Shown: positions 60,384 to 64,000 of the stretch, in pieces | Layout of the letters: each line of letters opens with the position of its first letter | How positions within the stretch are numbered: position 1 is the first letter of the stretch | Assembly (NCBI RefSeq): GCF_000379605.1 | Contig: NZ_KB902713.1 | Location: 124,367-188,366 of the forward strand | DNA from: Rhizobium giardinii bv. giardinii H152 | Lineage (GTDB): Bacteria > Pseudomonadota > Alphaproteobacteria > Rhizobiales > Rhizobiaceae | Reading direction: 5' to 3' | Length of the DNA stretch: 64,000 nucleotides | The notes under the pieces: generated by a model | What the model saw: only the letters and a program-made list of their open reading frames with translations | Databases searched by the model: none | What the model was told of the DNA's origin: nothing | Position numbers and translations under genes: made by a program

Positions 60384-60450
60384 TTGTCAGACTCTCAATA
60401 AGCGCGCGTTGAATTCATTTGGTTGGGCGCGATAGGCCAACCGAATGGCA
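60384..60450 (+). pseudogene. 5' fragment of a 3-hydroxyisobutyrate dehydrogenase-family gene
   Basis: After CCGGAGGA, reading from TTG 60384 gives LSDSQ, a stop, then ARVEFIWLGAIGQPNG. This follows the N-terminus encoded at 21324 (ATRVAFIGLGAMGQPMA), and the upstream DNA with operator and ribosome site also matches. Beyond 60450 the likeness ends. It is a cut and mutated copy of that gene's start. Bases 60451-60764 show nothing else recognised. Confidence 0.65.
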
Positions 60451-60821
60451 TACGGACCAGCGAGCCGCGTGTAAAAGCGTACGATTTTCCCGATAGATGC
60501 CGTTCCCCAAAGACATCCATGGGCGCTTCTATTGAAGGTTCAACTGTGGCGCGGCCAGACCAAGCCGACGCGCGCCAAAGATGAGGTGACGCCGGACGTC
60601 GAAAAAGCCGATGGATTATCCGTCGATCATCTTTTCACCTCTTCGTGGCTGCCTGAGTAGGAGAGGCGGGAGACAACGTGATTTGGAGATAGGTGTGTGG
60701 ATTGCCTGTTGAAATATGATCGAGGTGCTAGAACTCACGATTTCCCACATGGGCCGTTTTCCGCGTGAAACCGGTATCGCAGACACACAACGCACGCCCG
60801 GCGACGCCGACGGATCGGTTT

Positions 60822-61526
60822 ATGGAAGGAGGACAGACCGCCGCCGGCTCTTATGCTGGCAAAGTATGCGTGTTGGTGGGCGCGTCAAACCCGGTCGGTT
60901 TCTGTCTCGCGCAGTCTTTTCTCGAAACTGGCTACCGTGTCGCCGTAGGCGATCTCGACCCTTCAGACTTCAGTTCATTAACCGCAGTCTCGGGGACGAA
61001 TTTGTTTCCGGTTAAGGTCAATTTGAATAGGGACGTGTATGTCAATTCAATGGTCGATCAGGTCTACCTACGCTGGAGCCGGGTCGATATTCTGGTGAAC
61101 ATAGCCTTCCGTCGACGTGAATGCGCCGATCCGCTTTCCGCTACGGATCTTGGGCTTGATGCCGTCTCCAATCTAATAAGGGTGACAAGTGCTTTCGGCT
61201 CCCGGCTCCAGGGAGAGGAACTCGCTGTTGTCAATATTGCGTGGTTTGACGAGAAGACGCTGCTAGAGGCCGACCGCGAGGCTGTGCTCCAAGCGGCCTT
61301 ACGAACCACGACGAGTGCAATGGCGAAGAAGTATATCGACACGGGGCTTCGAATAAACGCTGTTCATACCAGAAATGCGCGTTCTACATCTTGCGTTCAA
61401 AGCGAGACGCTCAGGACGCTTGTTCAAGCTGTCCAATTCCTTGCAAGTCCGGAACTGTCTGGAAAGCTCACGGGGAACGTCTTGGACATCGACCTGAAAC
61501 CTGACGATAGTCCTTTCCGAGGATAA
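60822..61526 (+). CDS. Degenerate SDR-fold protein, catalytic residues missing
   Basis: About 234 aa from ATG 60822 (the frame is open from GTG 60765). KVCVLVGASNPVGFCLAQSF resembles the SDR cofactor loop but lacks the final GxG pattern. VDILVNIAFRR replaces NNAG. VVNIAWFDEK has Ala where the catalytic Ser stands, and the YxxxK site is replaced by EAVLQ before AALRTTTSAMAKKY. The tail (VQFLASPELSGKLTGNVLDI) still follows the SDR pattern. An active reductase is unlikely. It may be a pseudoenzyme or a gene in decay; it has no frame break. Confidence 0.7.
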   Translation: MEGGQTAAGSYAGKVCVLVGASNPVGFCLAQSFLETGYRVAVGDLDPSDFSSLTAVSGTNLFPVKVNLNRDVYVNSMVDQVYLRWSRVDILVNIAFRRRECADPLSATDLGLDAVSNLIRVTSAFGSRLQGEELAVVNIAWFDEKTLLEADREAVLQAALRTTTSAMAKKYIDTGLRINAVHTRNARSTSCVQSETLRTLVQAVQFLASPELSGKLTGNVLDIDLKPDDSPFRG

Positions 61527-61709
61527 TCCGCGACTATATTAACTTGGCGTTAAGGTTGATAGTTTGTGCGTCAATTCGACGTGGAAATCCTAACAAGATG
61601 TAAAGCGTTTAGCGTCTCGGCATTCGAACATTCTTCCTCTTCGTTTAGGTCAAATAACTAAAACTCCAAGAACGGGTGGCAGTGCCCGCTTTAGTCATCT
61701 GGAGGTTTT

Positions 61710-64000
61710 ATGTTCGTCGATCGCTTGCTATCCGCTTTCAGCATCAGAGCGAAAGTCCTATTAGTACTGGTGCCGCTGGTCATGATACTGGCAGCCGTCG
61801 GCGTCGTGAGCCTGCAGGCGACCGGATTGCTGCAATCTCGCCTACGCCTATCGAGCGAAGTTCTCGAGACTTTGAGCGGATTTCGGGACGTCTCTGAGAG
61901 CATGAACCGGTTTTTGGCGCAGAGTTCGACGGAGAACCGTGATCAGGCCCTGGCAAGTCTAAGCGGGCAGGGCGCCACGATGCTGTCGCTTCAGAAAGCC
62001 GCCGCTGACGTTGGTAGTGACACTCGTGCTCTTGAAAGCAGTGAGTCCGCGATGTCTGCTATTTCTGACAGCATGGACCGCATGTGGTCCCTGCACAACG
62101 ATGAGCTGTCCATTCGTCGTGACGTTGCCGCGAGCTTGACCGAGATCAAGCAGGTCGCGGCCGACCTGAAGCTGGCCGCGGTTAAAGTCCGTGCGCAGGT
62201 CCGCAACCAGGAAAACTCTGGCAAAACGATGCTCAGAGAGGCTACCCGCTCAATCGACACGGCGGCAATTATGCAGCGGTTGTCGGAAAATCTAGTGAAC
62301 CTTCCGGCCAGCGCGATGCAAACCCCCGAGGCACAGCAACAGGCGCTCATGATTAAAAAGGCGATGAAAACTGTCAAGCGCGTCGTTGCTACGGGCGATG
62401 ATGGACAAGCAGTCGCAAACTTGGAACAGGCAATCTCCAGGCTCGTCGCTAATTCCGGGCTGGATAGCGCTTTCCTTCACAGCATTGGGATCGACCTTAG
62501 TGCGTTTGCCCCGCGACTGCGAAATGACGCCATACAGCATATGATCGAGGGAACCCATGCAGTTCGGGGCTTGGATAAGCCATTGGCGGAATCGGAGACG
62601 CTCGTTGCGGCAGTGGCATCGGTAGGCCAGGATGCCGATTCGATTGAGATTGAGATAAACAACCTGTTGCGGGCGGCCAGCACGGAAAACCAGCAGCGAC
62701 TCGTTGAGCAACTTACGAAACTGACGCGTGACACCGTAGCGGTTGGAGGCGTAGCCGGTTCATTGCCAGACTTCCCCAAAATGGAAGAGACCCTCTACTC
62801 ACAGGGGGATGCCATCGAACAGAATACCGAGAAGTTGGTCAAGATTGCGGAAGGGCGGCAGGCGCAGTACGCAGAGGCGGATAAAACCGTCCAGTCGATA
62901 TGGAAAAATCTCGTGTCGTTCGCGTCGACTCAGGAACATGACGCTCACCGGGAAAGCGATTTCGCCCGACTGTTGTCCGCAGCTGCTACCGTCTCGGGTG
63001 TCTTGGTCGCCCTCTTGGCTGGAGCCGGCCTGATGGCGACATTGCGCTCGCCAATCGAACGGATCGCAAGGCGCATGCAGGCGCTAGCAACCGGTGATCT
63101 TCGATCAGACATCGTTGGCTGCCAGCGGAAAGACGAAATTGGCGATATGGCTCGGGCGCTTGAAGTTTTTCGCGGAAATGCGGTCTCCAAGCTCGAAGTT
63201 GAAGCACGTGCGCAAAACGACCGGAAAACGGCTGATCAGGAGCGGACGGATCGTGAGTTTGAACGTGCCCAGCTTGAGAAAGAAGTGTCCAGCGCTGTAC
63301 AAACACTCGGGGAGGCACTGTCTCGATTGGCGCGGGGAGACATCTCGCAAACGATCGACCGCCAGTTCCACCCCAATCTCGAGCAACTGCGGCGCGACTT
63401 CAACCACTCACTGTCCGTCCTCAGGGATACCGTGTCCCATATCGACGAAAATACCCAACAAATCAAATGGGGAACCAACGAACTTTTCAAAGCCTCCGAT
63501 GATTTGTCACGCCGGACTGAACGACAAGCTGCTTCCCTCGAAGAAACCGCCGCAGCCGTCGAGCAGGTGACTGCGACGGTGAGGAACTCCTCGGAGAATG
63601 CCTGTGAGACACAAGCGTTCGTTTCTGCAGTCAAGGAACATGCAGAGGGCGCGGCCATCATTGTAACTGATGCTATTAGCGCCATGGGGCGAATTCAGGA
63701 TGCATCTTACAAGATCGGTCAGATCATAGGATTGATCGACACGATTGCATTCCAGACGAACTTGCTTGCGTTGAATGCCGGCGTTGAAGCAGCTCGTGCC
63801 GGCGATGCTGGAAAAGGCTTCGCGGTCGTTGCACAAGAAGTACGCGAGCTTGCCCAAAGGTCGTCAGCCGCAGCGCTCGAGATCCGGCAGTTGATTTCAG
63901 AATCTTCCTCAGAGGTGGCCGTCGGTTCGGATTACGTCGGCAAGACCGGGGAGGCTCTGCACAGCATAGCGGCATCCATCGTGCAGATTTCTGATCGCAT
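61710..64000 (+). CDS. Methyl-accepting chemotaxis protein (partial, runs off the window)
   Basis: 763 codons are present, still open at base 64000. ATG 61710 has GGAGG five bases upstream. Residues 12-35 ([20 protein letters not shown]) are the first membrane segment. A long helical periplasmic part with many Gln, Ala and Ser follows, then a second membrane segment near residue 430 ([17 protein letters not shown]). One HAMP domain follows ([17 protein letters not shown]), with a second HAMP-like stretch ([13 protein letters not shown]). The signalling tip is [21 protein letters not shown], with Gly in place of the usual Ala, then [18 protein letters not shown]. The ligand is unknown. Confidence 0.93.
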   Translation, partial: MFVDRLLSAFSIRAKVLLVLVPLVMILAAVGVVSLQATGLLQSRLRLSSEVLETLSGFRDVSESMNRFLAQSSTENRDQALASLSGQGATMLSLQKAAADVGSDTRALESSESAMSAISDSMDRMWSLHNDELSIRRDVAASLTEIKQVAADLKLAAVKVRAQVRNQENSGKTMLREATRSIDTAAIMQRLSENLVNLPASAMQTPEAQQQALMIKKAMKTVKRVVATGDDGQAVANLEQAISRLVANSGLDSAFLHSIGIDLSAFAPRLRNDAIQHMIEGTHAVRGLDKPLAESETLVAAVASVGQDADSIEIEINNLLRAASTENQQRLVEQLTKLTRDTVAVGGVAGSLPDFPKMEETLYSQGDAIEQNTEKLVKIAEGRQAQYAEADKTVQSIWKNLVSFASTQEHDAHRESDFARLLSAAATVSGVLVALLAGAGLMATLRSPIERIARRMQALATGDLRSDIVGCQRKDEIGDMARALEVFRGNAVSKLEVEARAQNDRKTADQERTDREFERAQLEKEVSSAVQTLGEALSRLARGDISQTIDRQFHPNLEQLRRDFNHSLSVLRDTVSHIDENTQQIKWGTNELFKASDDLSRRTERQAASLEETAAAVEQVTATVRNSSENACETQAFVSAVKEHAEGAAIIVTDAISAMGRIQDASYKIGQIIGLIDTIAFQTNLLALNAGVEAARAGDAGKGFAVVAQEVRELAQRSSAAALEIRQLISESSSEVAVGSDYVGKTGEALHSIAASIVQISDR

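Noticed and set aside
1-64000. CRISPR array, tRNA, rRNA or replication origin
   Set aside because: No regularly spaced repeats, no tRNA-like cloverleaf or rRNA sequence and no rep/par gene were recognised by eye.

Overview
The window looks like accessory DNA (plasmid or chromid type) of a high-GC alphaproteobacterium, most likely a member of the Rhizobiaceae. The basis is the dense packing of CUT2-type sugar ABC transporters, SDR/AKR/GMC/ALDH dehydrogenases and LysR, GntR and DeoR regulators, with the codon use usual for that group. No rRNA, tRNA, CRISPR array or replication gene was seen. Species cannot be fixed from the sequence alone.

Layout. 1-3.9 kb: end of an aldo/keto reductase, a Sua5-type tRNA modification enzyme, then an operon of aldose-1-dehydrogenase-like AKR, a small helical protein and a metallo-beta-lactamase (MBL) fold lactonase. 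4.3-10.2 kb: DeoR and LysR regulators, three SDRs and a frameshifted RibD/DHFR-like pseudogene. 10.6-20 kb: one long operon (M20 dipeptidase, two cupins, sugar SBP, ATPase, permease, AraD-like epimerase, AraB-like kinase) flanked by two LysR genes. 20.5-30.4 kb: GntR/FCD regulator, hydroxyacid dehydrogenase, carboxymuconolactone decarboxylase-like protein, SCP2-like protein, alpha/beta hydrolase, a complete ABC importer and a semialdehyde dehydrogenase. 30.8-46 kb: CitE-like lyase, a probable hydratase remnant, an orphan SBP with a decayed permease behind it, ALDHs, a Tat-exported GMC dehydrogenase (frameshifted) with cytochrome c, CitF, class I fumarase and a CaiB CoA-transferase. 46.4-50.6 kb (minus strand): alcohol dehydrogenase, GMC oxidoreductase, second copy of the small helical protein, second MBL lactonase. 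51.7-57.8 kb: third ABC importer with alcohol dehydrogenase and ABM monooxygenase. 57.9-64 kb: NDH-2, glutamate dehydrogenase remnant, IS21-like end repeats, a 5' fragment of the hydroxyacid dehydrogenase gene, a degenerate SDR and a chemoreceptor cut by the window edge.

How the genes fit together. Each importer is coupled to oxidoreductases, which suggests uptake and oxidation of sugars, polyols or related alcohols. A near-palindromic element (core GATTGTCTGATAATC) lies between matching -35 and -10 positions at five separate places and probably marks one regulon of the GntR protein at 20.5 kb. The helical-protein/MBL pair occurs twice, each time straight after an oxidoreductase that could make a lactone. 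Fumarase, CaiB, CitE and the hydratase remnant suggest mesaconate, citramalate or itaconate breakdown to acetyl-CoA and pyruvate.

The region is partly decayed: five broken genes or gene fragments and one apparently inactive SDR were found. One whole transporter locus (24.1-30.4 kb) has a related copy (32.1-35.1 kb) that lost its ATPase and most of its permeases.
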